Positions 24,500 to 45,100 of a stretch of 64,000 nt of DNA are shown here, one piece after another. The notes beneath the pieces are model-generated. The model made no database searches and had not been told where the DNA came from. It saw nothing but the letters and a program-made list of their open reading frames with translations. Position 1 is the first letter of the stretch, and every line of letters begins with the position of its first letter. Location: contig NC_079881.1 in the NCBI RefSeq assembly GCF_029227915.1, forward strand, positions 21,861,501 to 21,925,500. Reading direction: 5' to 3'. The stretch comes from Hydractinia symbiolongicarpus. Lineage: Eukaryota > Cnidaria > Hydrozoa > Anthoathecata > Hydractiniidae. Position numbers and translations under genes: made by a program.

Positions 24500-27400
24500 T
24501 AATTCAGTCATACTGCGAAACAAAGTATGATGAGTTAAAGGATGTAAAATTTCATTGCTTCGTTGATAGGTGGCTGAACAAACGATATTGAAAATAAAAT
24601 GTAACGCAGCCTTTTATTTAAAGCAAGTGTGACCACGAAGAGGCAGATAGTCAAGACATAATTATAAAAAATGGCGGCGTGTTGGCGAATATGGTATACA
24701 AAGGAAACATATCGATGAAATAAAAACATTTATTTTGTCGTAAGCTATTCTATATGGCCTTTGCAATTTCATTTAACTTTGGTAAAGCCTTTTATTTAAG
24801 CCTTAGATTTTAGTTTCTTTGGAAAAAACGAAAATTTGTAAAATATTTATATCTAATCGAAGTTTAAAGTTTAAAAATAATAATGCCTTATACACCTGTC
24901 TCGTGAAATGGTAGCCGCAGTAGAGCGACCACGAAATGCGGTAAATATTGGACAAGCAAACCTGTAGATTTATCTTTTTGCAGAAAGTCATTCAGAAAGT
25001 TACTGGTAATTTAGTTTTGACTTAATGTATGTAATCCCATCACGTTATTCGTTTTCACAAAGGATTTGTTTCGACAAATCTTCTGGTCCTTTTTACCCCC
25101 ACGTGTTCTACAACTCAACTCCGGGAATTAAAAGTTGTTTTTGCCTGTGTTACTTCGAATACGAGAATTCATTTTCGGTGAACCCACTACCATTATTTTG
25201 TTGTCTACATAAAAATCTTGAGTAGATATAGCTATAGCTGACATGAAAGATCCAGCAAAGGTATAATGAAGCACTGTAACTTTCGTTGTCTGACTCTAAA
25301 TGCAGTAGCTAGCTATGTTTATACAGTAATGAGATTCCACACTTTGCAACCTTTCAGCTGCTTTTTAACGAAACGAAAATGTTTTTCCACCAATGACGCG
25401 TAGCTTTCAGCTCCATACAATAGTAATGTATAGTTAATTAGCTGAGGTGAAAGGTGAAAAGGTGAAAAATTAGGTGAAAGTATATTAACTGTTCAATTAT
25501 AGGGTAGGTAATTTCACGATAAAATAGTGAACTTCTTTGTAGAGTAACTTTAGGAAATTTTAAGAAACTTTATAGACGACACCTGATAATCTTGGAAAAC
25601 TAATATTTGTAACCAGTATCTTAATACTCGCTTGTAGATATTTTCGCGACTTGGAAAAAATTATCCACATTCCGTCGGTATAAATTTTGTGGACAACTTT
25701 TTGTGAAACATTTTGCCGGTATTTATTTTTGTGAAACTCAAATAAAAAAATGTTATATGTCAAATGGTTAAATTTTAAATTTTCAACTATTTACGCAACC
25801 AAGCTTGAGTTATTCTTTTGGAGTCAGTGTTCCATTTTCTACATCATGTTAAATAGAATTTCACTCTTTCACTTTGTAGCAAAAGCGAATAATAGGGATT
25901 TCTTTTCACAGGTATTATTTTTTCGCGATTGATTTATACCGCGATTAATATTTACTGGGTACATAATTTCGCAAATTCGTGTGAAACTAAATAACTATAT
26001 ATTTTTTGAAAGCCAATTCAATCATACTATAACCTTTATGAAAAAATCCCAAAAGAAGAAAAAAATGATACAAATTCACCCCTCCAGCTTTCCTTGGTAA
26101 AATTTTTGTTGATTAAAAAATATGTGATTGCAAAGCTCTTATTCAGCTCTACAAAAGTTTGGTTTTTTGAAAAAAGCACGTTGTTTGAAAAATATATATT
26201 TTGTGTTAAATTGGTTGTTTTATGACTGATTTTTTCAAGCATTGTATAGTGATAAGTTTTCCTTTCTTTATGCGTTAAACTTTTTCGTATCGAAGTATCA
26301 TGAGCTGCACATTCACCATAACCTTGTGCGCATGCGCAATAACAGCTTTGGTCAGATCATGTTTACATGAATATTTTGAGAGAAATGAAATTAAAAGAAT
26401 CACTAAAATGAGTTTCATTTCGCCTGAAATTACTCTCATTTTTCCTTTATAAACATTTATCAAGACTACACAAGAAACAGAAATAAAAATCTCCCCTTTA
26501 GGAAGTTACCGTAACTTTTAGGTGAATCAAAACAGGTGGTCTATCTATCATGACTATAATCACAGGCTAAATATAATAAAACACTCTTAAAAATATCTTA
26601 TATTTTATCAAAAATTGCCATTTTTACACCAGTATACCTTCTTTTCCTCTTGCAAATTTTACGTTCGTGCAGTGATTTATTTCACAACAAGCAACATCTT
26701 TCGCGCAACCTAAGACGAAATTAAAGGAGGGATTTGTACATAGCGGTATTTCAAATACAGTTTTCACAAAAACTATTTCCAATGTTCAACCTTGTTACCA
26801 GTACCCTTTCCTCTTCTCTCTGGTGTTAGGGTAGTAGAATAGTGAAAAAGGATTGTTTCCTGTGTGGTGTGGGTTTTTGTTTGTTTTTGCGAGAGATTTT
26901 TGTTTGGTATGCTCAGAAAACGACAGACTATATAAAGTTATCTGTAAGCCGAATCTTAACAAGCGAAAAAAAAATCCAGCAATTTTCTTTTCGCTTTCCG
27001 TGGATCAGACGTTGGACACATTAAATTAACTCAATTTTTCTAGTGTTTTGAGAACCTTTTAGGGACAGCATGACTGGTAAAACTTCTAAGCTTTCTTGTT
27101 TTGTTTTACATTTCAAACGTGTATATTTAAACACCTCGCCTTAGATACCTTTCCTTAAACTAATTTATATTAAGCAATTTTGGCAGGAAGGAGCTTTGTG
27201 GACAAAAAGCGAAAAGAAGTAATCGTGGCGGGAGTTTAAGTTAGGTGATGAGATCAGATGCACTTTAGAAAGTCAGTTGTCAACAAATACTGAAATCCCT
27301 TTTCAGAATTTTAAAATGACGAACGTCGAAAAAATATTAACTAAGCAGGAATTTTATTAACGCGGATATAATCAATTACAGCTCCAAGTATATATTTGGA

Positions 27401-28248
27401 TGTGTGATTGTTATTTTTGCCCCTATGTTGATGTAAATCAAATGTATAAAACTTAAATAGTAAGTTTTTAAAACAAGTTAAAAAGTCCCAAAAGTTTATT
27501 AGCCATTGTCTATAGAAGTAATTTGACACAACTGGGACCTTTGAAACGTTCCTGGAAGAAGTTTTGTTCTTTCTGCTGCCGTGATGTTCTGGACGTTTCA
27601 CCTAGACTTGCGCGCTCAACTTCAACTCCAACGCTCAATTACTTGTGATTTAACTCGGTGTTTACCCAGCTTTGTGGTGAGGCGATCCATGGGGCGATGT
27701 TGCATGTCTTTTAACGGCAACCAGGTTATTAGCATCACTGATGTTTAGCTCGGTTCTAAGTTTAATATCAAGAGGGGTTTTTAAGTCAAATCTGTTTAGT
27801 TGATAAAGCATATACACAGATCAGAAAACGCCCCTAATAAAACCGTAAATATGTTCAGTCTTGTTGAAGCGTAATCACTTAACATGTACGTTTCTGTGAC
27901 TCACTGTGGAGTTTTAATAGCTCTCCTTCGTCGTTAAGAAATACATTCTTCCCCGTTTCTGATTGGTTGAACCGAATAGAAACTTTATTTTCGATTTTTC
28001 TGCGATGTGGTGCATCATATTTCTTCCAAATTTCAGCAACAGGGTTTAACCTGTTAAACAGTTATTTAAGGTGGCAAAACCACGTCTAAACTCTTAGGAG
28101 ACGGATTGCAAGGATGTCCAGTCAAACAAAAACCTCCGCCCAGTTGGATTGCTAAGACTTCTGATGTTTACAAGAACCATTACTTCACCAATTACTGCAC
28201 AAATTTAAAAATGCTAATGATTCTTCGGCCCAAAAAAAAGCGTACTGG
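24500..28248. other. AT-rich DNA, no gene recognised
   Basis: No exon, domain or complete mobile element could be supported. Short open frames at 25025-25225 and 26842-27024 have no recognisable content or splice context. Confidence 0.4.
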
Positions 28249-28329
28249 TATAAATATGATTAATAACGAGAGATTAAGTTAAATTTTAATAAAGAAAGCT
28301 TAATAGTTCTACTTAGTGGGGATACTTTC
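28249..28329 (+). promoter_or_regulatory. Candidate promoter of gene A
   Basis: A TATAAATA box lies at 28249-28256. GATACTTTC at 28321-28329 lies 64-72 bases before the ATG and is shared in sequence and approximate position with genes B (50386-50393, minus) and C (61716-61723, minus). The shared motif may be an initiator-proximal or transcription-factor element. Confidence 0.4.
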
Positions 28330-28392
28330 TTTCCTTTCATTTTGTTGGAGTGAAACCCATTTTAAACAAATATAATATTTTTTACGCGAACA

Positions 28393-35044
<6,652 letters not shown>

Positions 35045-37371
35045 CAAGTAAGTGAACATAACGCGCAAAAAAACACGTGTGAAATTAAAACCGAAAAAAT
35101 TTACGTGTGAATACTCAATTTCGAGATATGGGAATATGGGATATATTTTTAAAGTTGTGATATTTTTTAAGTTGTGCTCGTCTACAATAGACGAAATAAA
35201 AAAAAATCTTTGTTTACATATATGATGAGAGCCTAATTTCCAAAATATCTTTTCTTTAAAACTTTTCTCTTACTACCCAGACTTATTGCGCGAACATATG
35301 TTACATGTAAAATATAAGATATTTATGTCTCTTCTCTTAGCCAATTAGTTGGAAATATTTTGCAGCTAATGATAATTAAGAATATTATTATTTACGTAAA
35401 ATTTATGCCAAAAATGATAAAAATGATCAAGCTGGGTTCATACAGCCATATATTTTGACAAAACAAGTAAATGGATGCCTTACTTGATGCAAAATGCATA
35501 ATTATTGAAAAACACACACTGAAAATACGACATTGTAATTTCCGTCATGTAAGAAGTGGAAGGTTAACAATGAAGAGCAATAAAAACAACCAATCAAATA
35601 ACTTAAATAAATACTCTTGCCTAATATGTTGATAGTTCGTTCTTTGGGGAATAATGTTGAAAAATGAATCCAGATACTTGCACAGTTTTGTTGCAACATT
35701 TTTGTACAGTGCTGTTTCCCGTTAGGTAAAGTTTTGCACACAGCTTCTCCAGTCATCATTTATCTTAGTAATGTGAATTAAAACTTCTTTAACACGATAT
35801 TCGGTCCGATATTTCCTTGTCAGAGGATTAATTAGCTAGTTGTTCCCTTTAATTCCGGTCTAGACAACGGTAATTATAGCATGTTTTGGCACGAAACAGA
35901 ACACCCTTAAATGTAGTATATCATGGTCTATCTGAAATTGGAGGGTAATAACTTACGATCAAAAATGTAAGCGGGAATTTAAGAAGTGTTTTGATATGTT
36001 AAGCTTGACAAATTACCGTATTTCTTGATATATTATAGGAGATACGGATAAACAAGAAGGAATTACAAAAGTAACAAATGTTTGAAGAAAAATATTAGTT
36101 AAAAAAAATATGAAATTTATTATCTTCTGATTACCATAAAAGAAATTGTTGTGTATATGTTGAATAAAATATTGCTTTGTATTTGTGACGAGGTTATTGT
36201 TCCCGTAACACTATTCTTTAAAGTTCCATAAAGTATCACGTTCTCTACTTGTATCGATTTTCCTGCCTTTGTGCGTACTCACAACGAGAAGTCAAACCAA
36301 GCGGTGGCATTGTGTATTTTAAAGAGAAAATTGACTTTTAAAGTGCTTCCATCAATTTTTAGTCTGTACACAAGAGATAACTACAATGTACGTATAAGTT
36401 TATATTTTGTATTTTCCATGTACATTTTTATATTTCATTTTTGATATACTTTTTTTTATGCTTTGTTGTAACTTCCAACTCACGTAAATCATGTCCACCA
36501 ACTTAACATGATTGGTAAAAGTATAGTTATTGCAGATTTTTCTTCTCGTGTCTAGTCTGCCGCACCAAATTAGAAGTATTTTCGTATATCTTTGTCAAAT
36601 TATCATAAACAATGCCTGATAATAATGACCCGCTCGTTTAAGCTCTAAATAAAAAAGTCTCATACACTATACGAGAAGATATACTTCATACGTTCTCCTA
36701 TTTACTTCGTTATATGCTAACCCTTTTATTTCTGTTTACAGAAAGAAAAACAAAACGCATAGAAAGCATATTTCTGACGCAAGGACAGTACAATATTCTC
36801 TCGTCTCTTTTTTACATTTATACATGTGGCATTTCGTTTAGGCTCATATAAAATGTAACTTATATGATGTCACTTCCTGCATCATTATTTAATTCTTTGT
36901 TTATATCGTTAAATTATATCGACTAGGGACAATATTTTACAATTTCCTTTCTAAACGCATTCACGTAAACCTTTTTGGGGATTTTACTATTGAGATAAAA
37001 CTCTGAGATTCTGAGATCAGATGGACTTTACAGTCTATATTACCAGACATACTGTATAACGTACCTAATCTGTAGCAAACAAATTGGTTTTACACAAATG
37101 CGACCAAAAATTTAAGACAAAACCTTGCTGACTCATTCCTCTTCTAATTGGGATGTCTGCTACAGACAGATTTACCTGTGATAGTTTTCCAAATTCTAAA
37201 CAGAACACACATGTAGTTTTTGTTAAGTGAGTGTGACCAGTAACGGCTCTGACGGCTTAGCAAATAAAATCATGTGTCTATATTGTGACTGATTTCGTGT
37301 TAAGAGCCGCATGAAAAATTTACGCACGGAATAAGAATTGTAATATACCTCTTCTTAATATTATTAATACA
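35045..37371. other. AT-rich DNA downstream of gene A, no gene recognised
   Basis: No counterpart of exons 7 and 8 of genes B and C was seen downstream of gene A. The donor-like CAAGTAAGTG at 35045 remains after the stop. The rest has only short open frames. Confidence 0.4.
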
Positions 37372-38074
37372 CTAGTCGATTAGGCCCGTTGAGAAATCCA
37401 CTTAGGCAGAAGGACAATGGAAAAATAGGTTGTTTTTATTTTATGCTGACGTCAGCAGTTTATATAAAAAAATTGACGAAAATTGTTTTTCCCCTTCTTG
37501 TAATATGTGGAGGTTGAAACGCTAATCAAAATAATGTAAAGGATGTTTTCGACGAACGCAAGATATAAGGATTTAAAAATTTTGCTGACGTCAGCATAGA
37601 TCCGCAAAAACACAAAAAAATTTAGAATTTTATATACCTGACGCCTTCATCGTATATTTCTTGAAACGCTGATTAAGAAAATTTATAGGATCATGTATCT
37701 TTGACAAACGGTTGCAGAGATATTGGGGTTTAAATGTTTTTTGATGACATCCATTCCGAAACGGATTCGGGGACTCAGGTTTGGGAAACTTACCCAAATT
37801 GGTCCTAGGTGGTCCCTAGTAGCCCACGCGATGAAAAATCACTGACGTCACCACCTCGTTTCCAAGATATTTGCCTTTAAAGTTTAGCTGCACTGTAATG
37901 GCTTCATTAATTATGAGATATTGACGTTAAAGTAGTGATATTGACGTCGCGCCGTAACGTCAGAAAATTCAACATTTGAGACATAACTTTTTTTGGCGAC
38001 ATCAAAGGAAAATGAACACATCCACTTTGCCTGTTACAGACACACAGACACACTCTCTGTATTATTATGTAAGA
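37372..38074 (-). mobile_element. 0.7-kb Helitron-like element
   Basis: On the minus strand it runs from TCTTACATAATAATACAGAG to a terminal hairpin region (GGATTTCTCAACGGGCC), TAATCGA and CTAG. Inside it carries several GACGTCAGC segments. It matches 61778-62501 along most of its length. Its 5' end abuts the CTAG of the next element. Confidence 0.65.
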
Positions 38075-40806
38075 CTAGTCGATAGGGCCCGTGGAGAAAT
38101 CCACTTTGGCAAAAGGACAATGGAAAAATAGGTTCTTTCAGATGTTTTTCTGATGTCAACAGTGCATATACAAAAAAAATGTTTTTAAAATCTTACACAA
38201 AATGTCAAATATCAAATCGCATTAAATCCTCCACACAAATCTTACACAAAATAAAAAAGCTTGCAAGGTGCAAAATCTAGTTGATAAAAAGTTACAACAA
38301 CGACACTCACAACATCGACACTCACAACACCAATACTCACAAAATTGACAGTAAGAACACGGATAATAACAATGTCAGAAATAACGCATCTCACACATGT
38401 ACATCTTATAAGTGATTATATGTTGAGAACCCTAAGTATTTTAATCTCAAAAAAAGGCAAAAAATAAGTTTTTTACGCATTTTAAATATTGTCTTTCCCT
38501 TAAAAGCTTATACAAAAATATGAAAAAGCATTAGTTTGGAAAACATCAAATTTAAATCTAGAAAAATCAGTCATTTCGGTTGCATACCATCCTCTCCCAC
38601 AAAAATTACACAAAATGTAAAAATCAACCAGTTAAGAGCACAAAATTTTCCCTTTTAGTTCCGTACTGCACTTTACCAACAATTTTAAACCTAAATGTCA
38701 AAAATTCAATGAGCAAAGAGTAAGTTGAATCGACAAACATCATTATATGTAGAGCTTGAAACACTAATCAGAATAATGTATAGAATCATGTACAACACCA
38801 ACAATAATAATAAAGTGTCAAAAAACATCAAATTTATATTTGCAAAATCATTTATTCGATTACATACTATCCTGTTCCCTAAAAATATACACAAATTGTA
38901 AAAATTATCAGGTTAAGAACACAAAAAATTTTTCCTTAGTATGATGATCTGTAGTGACCTTTACCAACCATTTTAAATGTAAATGTCAAAAATGAATAAG
39001 GAGTAAATTTGAATCAACAAAGATATTATGTTTGAAAAACAGAGTGTATATATGGTCCGTCCTCACAAAAGTTAAGACAAAATGAAAAACAGATCGGTTT
39101 TTGAGGAGCACACCCAAATCAACAAAAATCAGTTCACTTAGCATGTTTTATATTGGCATTGTCCATAAATCTTCCACAAAAAGGTTATGAAACACATCAA
39201 ATTATAGAAAAATCAGGCTTTTCATAAAATATATAAAACAAAAAAGTTTTAGTCAAAACAATTAGTAATTTATCATCATCACCAAAGTTATTACCTCAGT
39301 TTTATAATTTTTAACAAGAACGTGAAACCATGGAATTTTCTTCCAGCAAAAATGACATCACATACAGTTTAGTTCTCCCCAACAAAAGTTTATAATACAA
39401 ACTATGAAAAAGCCATTAGCTTACACAACAGCCTTCAGTGGAGGCCAATTCCTTTCAGTATATACATGCAATATATATATCCTTCAGTATATATATGCAT
39501 GTGGTCTTTTTCCCACAATTTTAAAAAGTTTGCAACAAAAACAAAAACACGAACAACCATACTAGCCTCTCATCAATTAAAATAAAATCATAAACCTACG
39601 TAAATTTCCAATCAAATGTCTACAACCCTCTGTATAAATAACCCGACATTTTACATGTAGGCTGTAGGCTGACAAAAGTTTAACAGGATACAAAGAAACA
39701 AAACAATAAAAATTAATTTAACATACACGCTTTAGATTTAAATTTATTGCACTTGTCATATTGAACGTGGTCCTCTGTGAAAATGTGAAAAGAATTATAC
39801 TCTATTGGCATAAAAATACATCACACTATCCTGCAAAAGTTCAAGTCTTTGAAAAATTTTGTAGGTAGCTAGGTAGCTTGTTACATCATAATTCGTGCTC
39901 ATAAAAGAAGAGAAGTTTGGAAACTAAGGTAGCTAGCTATAGATAATTAAAAAATAGGAATAACAATATAAGTCATAAGTTAGAGCTAGCCATGCATGGG
40001 ATGAGAGGGGTTGGCATTGGAGGCTAACATTAGCTAGCTAAAAGTAGCTAAAACCCCCAGTTAAATATACTTAAACTGGGAACATTTAGCTAAACTAAAG
40101 CTAGCTATTTATGCTGTGAGCAGTGAGTTCAACAAACCAAAGTTTTCCATTTGTTAGTCAGCTAACAGCTTTATGTAGCATTTTGAATTTTAGAACAAAC
40201 ACATTAGTTACGCGCCCAGCGGACACATTAATTATGCAACAAAGTATAAACAAATATGGTGGCTAGGTTAAAAGCGGTAAAATAAAAAACTTTAAGAATT
40301 TAAGGCTTTTAAATGGCTTTTCCTGAAAAATGCGAGTCTGCTTGCTCCAGCGACATAAAGACTAAACGTCTAAAAACAACAAAGTTCTTGCTGTTTGTGA
40401 TTTCAAATCCACTTTAAACTCTAGCTTTTTCTATTTTTTACTTCTAACTTAACTACCTTACTTCTAGCTCTAGCAACCACTTCTCATTTCACTTCTTGGA
40501 CCTTTCTTTCTCTGAATTACTTTTTGCACTTTTTTTAAGACGAAGGGACCGTTCTTGTTGCTGTTTTCGTTGCTTTTTTCGGTGTCGAGGGACACCATTT
40601 TTGTAAAGAAGGCCGTTACATTTATTTCAGCAAATCGAGTTGCTCCATTTTGGTCACGTGATGTAAACAAAGTAAACCCGCTAGCTAAATGGGTATAACT
40701 TTTTCGGAGACTTCAAAGGAAATTTCGGCAACATCAAAGGAAAATAAAGACATCCACTTTGCCTGTCACAGACAGACGGACACACTCTTCGTATTATTAT
40801 AAGAGA
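38075..40806 (-). mobile_element. 2.7-kb Helitron-like element with degenerate internal tandem repeats
   Basis: Minus strand: 5' TCTCTTATAATAATACGAAG (40806), the TGTCCGTCTGTCTGTGACAGG block, and 3' hairpin GTGGATTTCTCCACGGGCCC, TATCGA, CTAG (38075). The interior (about 38200-39600) holds many diverged units with a TACACAAAATGTAAAAA segment, a TCCTCCCACAAAA segment and a TCATTTCGGTTGCATAC segment. A part at 39870-40130 is rich in TAGCTAGC. No Rep or helicase remnant was recognised. Confidence 0.6.
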
Positions 40807-42174
40807 TAAGAATATCAGGCTGGAATTCAACAACAATAGGTTTTTTGTATAAAACAATAGAGAAGTCTATTGTATAAAACAATAGAAAAGTAAGAATAAT
40901 GACCAGTCTAGCTAGATTTTAGGATTCTTATAAAATAATGTCTATATCGTTTGTGCGCACTTTAAAAAAGTCGTTTTACGGACGCCTAAAAATCAAAGGC
41001 AGTATCTTTTGTCGCCTTTGCTTCCCCGAGCAAATCTCCGTGAAGTTTTCTATGATTTAACGGACTTGTAGCTCATGCGTCGGAACAACAGAAACAACAA
41101 AAACTTTTATCATGATATATCAGAACAACAACGACACAAACTTTGGAAGGTATTCTCACAAATTACGAAGCTCGCTAGTTGCACATTCGCGTAAATTTAT
41201 TGACGCGCCAATTAGCAAAAAATGAGAATAAATTTGATACGGTTTGTTCAGAAGATAACTTTATTTCTTTTTTGATTAAAAAGTATACCTTTTTGACTGC
41301 TTTGTGTTTAGTTTATAAAACACACAAAAAAACAAAAACAAAATTTTCATAGGCGGGAATTGGCACTGGTAGCTTTAGGCGTAGGCTATTTGACCAATTG
41401 CAACATACGAACGATAATTCTAGAACTTCAATAAAAAGAATCGCGATGATATCAAGAAGTTCGTAAAATATGAAGTAGCGCCTGTAATAATTAAAAAAGT
41501 TTGCTACAGTAGTAATGTTGTAATCATTGTATGGTTCCACACTTGACACATTTGAGTTTTTTTGGTTCTTTAAAATCCAATTAGAATAAAAAGACTTCCG
41601 CAATGTTGTTCAGTCAAAAATGTCTTCATTATACATTTTAGGAGATAAAAATGCTAAGCCCGTCAAAAGTTGTCTGGAATAAAACATGCTTTCAGGAATG
41701 TTATTAAGGATATTTTCAAAGATTGAAAAAAAACACGTTTACTGAAAAACTGTTCACCAATGAGTAACTGTGAAACAGGAAATACTTTGAGCAAGAAATA
41801 GAAGACAGACCTGACCTAAACCATCTTTTTTGTTTGAATAATTGTCTGTTGTATGTTACAATCTCGACCACAATGTCATTGGTATAGTTTGTCAACTTTA
41901 CTAGTTTTTAATTATGATTAAAAACATTTCTTAGTAATCAAATTCTAGAAACCAGAGATTTGCATTCCGCCAGAACTGTTAATAAGTCCGTTGTTAGAGC
42001 AATTGTATTTACTGGTTTTATTACACGCATTTAAAAGGTTTTACCGCAAGAGGCCAAAAGCAGAAATTGTGTTAAAAAGGCTGATTCTAACGTCGTTAGT
42101 CATGTTTCTGTAGTTTCATATACAAGTTTAACTTAATAGAAGCGTTTTATTTCACGTCTAGAAATGTTTTTGTG
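40807..42174. other. 3' flank of gene B, no other gene recognised
   Basis: AT-rich sequence. A 40-base unit with TTGTATAAAACAATAGA is repeated at 40850-40890. No polyadenylation site was assigned with confidence. Confidence 0.35.
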
Positions 42175-45100
42175 TCAAATATTTTTGTTAATTTCCGCAT
42201 AAACAGGACGTTTAGTTGCTTGATATTCTTCTAACTTTTCTTGAGCATATGTTGCATCATGGTATTCCGGTTCGGTTTCAAAGTATACCGGTTCAGACGG
42301 TCGTTGATGTGGTTTATCTTTAATAATCGGTCTTTCGTACACATGCGATGCCTATAAAAGAAAAGTTAAATAAAGAAATCAAAACTTAAGAAGTATTACA
42401 TTACAACTTGTATGTATGGAAACACCACAATAGGGATTTGTGTGTATGAACCAAAGAAAATGTACACAATTTAAAAAAAAGCAGTTGATAACAAGTAGAT
42501 TAATGTCATTAAGGTCAGGCATTATATTGCTGGAGCCTTTTCTGCTCACAAGTTTCCTAGATGGTTGTTTTTGCGCCTGATTATCTTAACAACACAGTAC
42601 TAGGAATGTAAACCAGCTCCTTGACACTGTATATGTTACTTCTGAGAAGACGTTGGGCATAGCTCTACTGGGAAAATTGCCAGGTAGACGTAAGTGATCA
42701 TAGCATCAATTTACTGCCTGAAGTTTGCTAGGCAAGTTGCTTAATTTTTGATCAAATCTTAAACATAGACTCAACAACTGGGTTGCTTATAAAATATTAG
42801 TTACTTAACATTTACAAGGCGTTTAAAACATTTTATTTTTTGATAGCCTTTCGTAAAGTTTTTGTTTCCTTATTGAAAATATAGCTAGCCAGTTAAATAC
42901 CACAACCTATCACTTTGTCCCAAAAAGGTACTTGACTTAAAAAATATAAATGCTAGACAGTTGACTAGGTAGCCGGCTAAAATCTTAGTCAAAATACATT
43001 GAGACAAGACAGCTAATTTCAAAGTTCACCACCTCAAGTAATTACGTAGGCTATTTCTATATCAGATTTACACATTTTGAACTTGCCAATGATCAGAGTG
43101 GTTTTAGGAGTGAGATTCTAAAGTTATTTAGTTAAGTCCAATCTCTTAAAATGTGCCATTTTTGCACGAATTTCGAGGCCACCATGGGCTCCGAAGTGGA
43201 ATATTTCCGTGGGCGGGCGTGCTAGAGAATGCGACTAGCGACTTATCAAGGCTGTCTGCCTGACCTACGTGTGTGCAAAAGTAGCGACTCTGCAGCCTGC
43301 CGGCTGCAGAGCATTGACACTTTTGTCCATATTTCAAATATGAGAAAAAAACTGCCCTTGTCTGAATATTTTTGTCTAAGATTGTATATATCAGTATATC
43401 TCAGCAGAATCAGCTTCATCTATTCACACTTTACCACATTATTTTGATAAATAACTCAATAAATAATACTTTTGAAAAGATTTCATCACTATAAAAATAT
43501 ATTTTTCAGAAATGAATAAATAATCACTTGGTTTGAAATAAAACTTAGTGAAGCAAAGCGTTGGAAAACATAAACAACCAGCATTCATCGTCCTCGCCAT
43601 GTGCATGAAGATTCAATCAAACTGCTTTTACTAGCCGCAGAAGATGTACTAGTAACACCAAATCATTCACTATTTATAGTAACCAATATACTGGTTATGA
43701 AAAACATGCTAGCCGTCAAGTAAGCGCTAGCAGCTCAGACAACAGGCAATAAACCCTGGGGACAAGGATGTAATGTCCAAAGATTTTCGGTGAAACACCA
43801 TGAAAATTTTGCGTTTTTTCTGAAATTTCTTTGCATCTAAGGGTTAAATTATAGAATTGTTAAGAAATTATCGTTGCAGTTCAAGATTTGCTGATAGAAA
43901 ACGCGCGTGCGAAAAGAAAAGACTGTCAAACGAGGAAACGTTTTTCACAAAAAGTATAAAAAGACAAAAAGATTGCGAACACTTACGTTTTATTAATGTT
44001 TTCGTTCTTAAAATTCAATGCATTTTGAAACAATTTTACCATCCATTTAAACAAAATATCTCAGCTGGTATTTTTTGATTTAATACTCTCGTTAGAGTGC
44101 GCACACTTTTAATATGATTAAAGTAATTCACTGAATATGTCCAGATGAAAACATAATCCAAGCGGACACCAGCCTTTGGAGATTAAAAAGTTCAGAGGAA
44201 CAAAAGTTTTTAACAAAACTTACCGTCTGGTTTGTTGTATCACTGGACATTATGACATCTAAAAAAAATTGCACATACCATAATTATGCTGGCAATATCA
44301 TTATAGTGAAACAGAAAATTACTTTAGAAACGCGACTCTCGGTATTTCTAACTCACTTAAGGGATAGAAAAGTTCAAGCTCATTGAGTTTCGAGTTATCA
44401 AGATGCAAAAACACCCTAAACTACTGAGTTTATAAACGATACGATAAGTTGAAAGTAAGATTTAGTGCTGTATAGAGTAATTAACTGAAGCCAATAGTTT
44501 AGAAAAATTACCTGCATATCGACAATAATCACGTCTGTATTATTTTTTATAAAAGAAAATTGCACAAGTTCATTTAGTACACATAACATTCCGCCTGCAA
44601 CGGTGTTAAACACGCTAATGCATTAATTTATTCTAGGTGAAGGGCATCTTTGTCATGCTACTATCTGTATCGGAGAAGTCCGTCGCGGATTTCTTTAAAA
44701 CCTTTTAAAACATTTGAAAAAGTCAAAGTTTGACAGAACAACAAATTGTTGTTAGTTTTAGTTATTTGGGATTATCAAGGTTAGAAGATTGAATTAACGA
44801 AGGAAAACTGTCTATTCTTTTTTTATTTAATGTTGCTATTGGAGGATCTTTTCCGAAATGTATATGAATCTTAATCCTGAGGCTCCAAAAATTTTGACAG
44901 GACGGGGTCGATAATAACAAAAGTATAAAAAATTTGATCCATTTTGTGTGATCTCTTACATACAGACTATGCAGACACATCGTTTTTACGGTAACGAACA
45001 ATTTGTTTAAAAAATCCGCAATTTAATTTGCTTCCATGCTCTTACTTACTTGCAGCAGTTGAAGTGACGTATTCATATTCTGGATTTCCCATCTCCATTG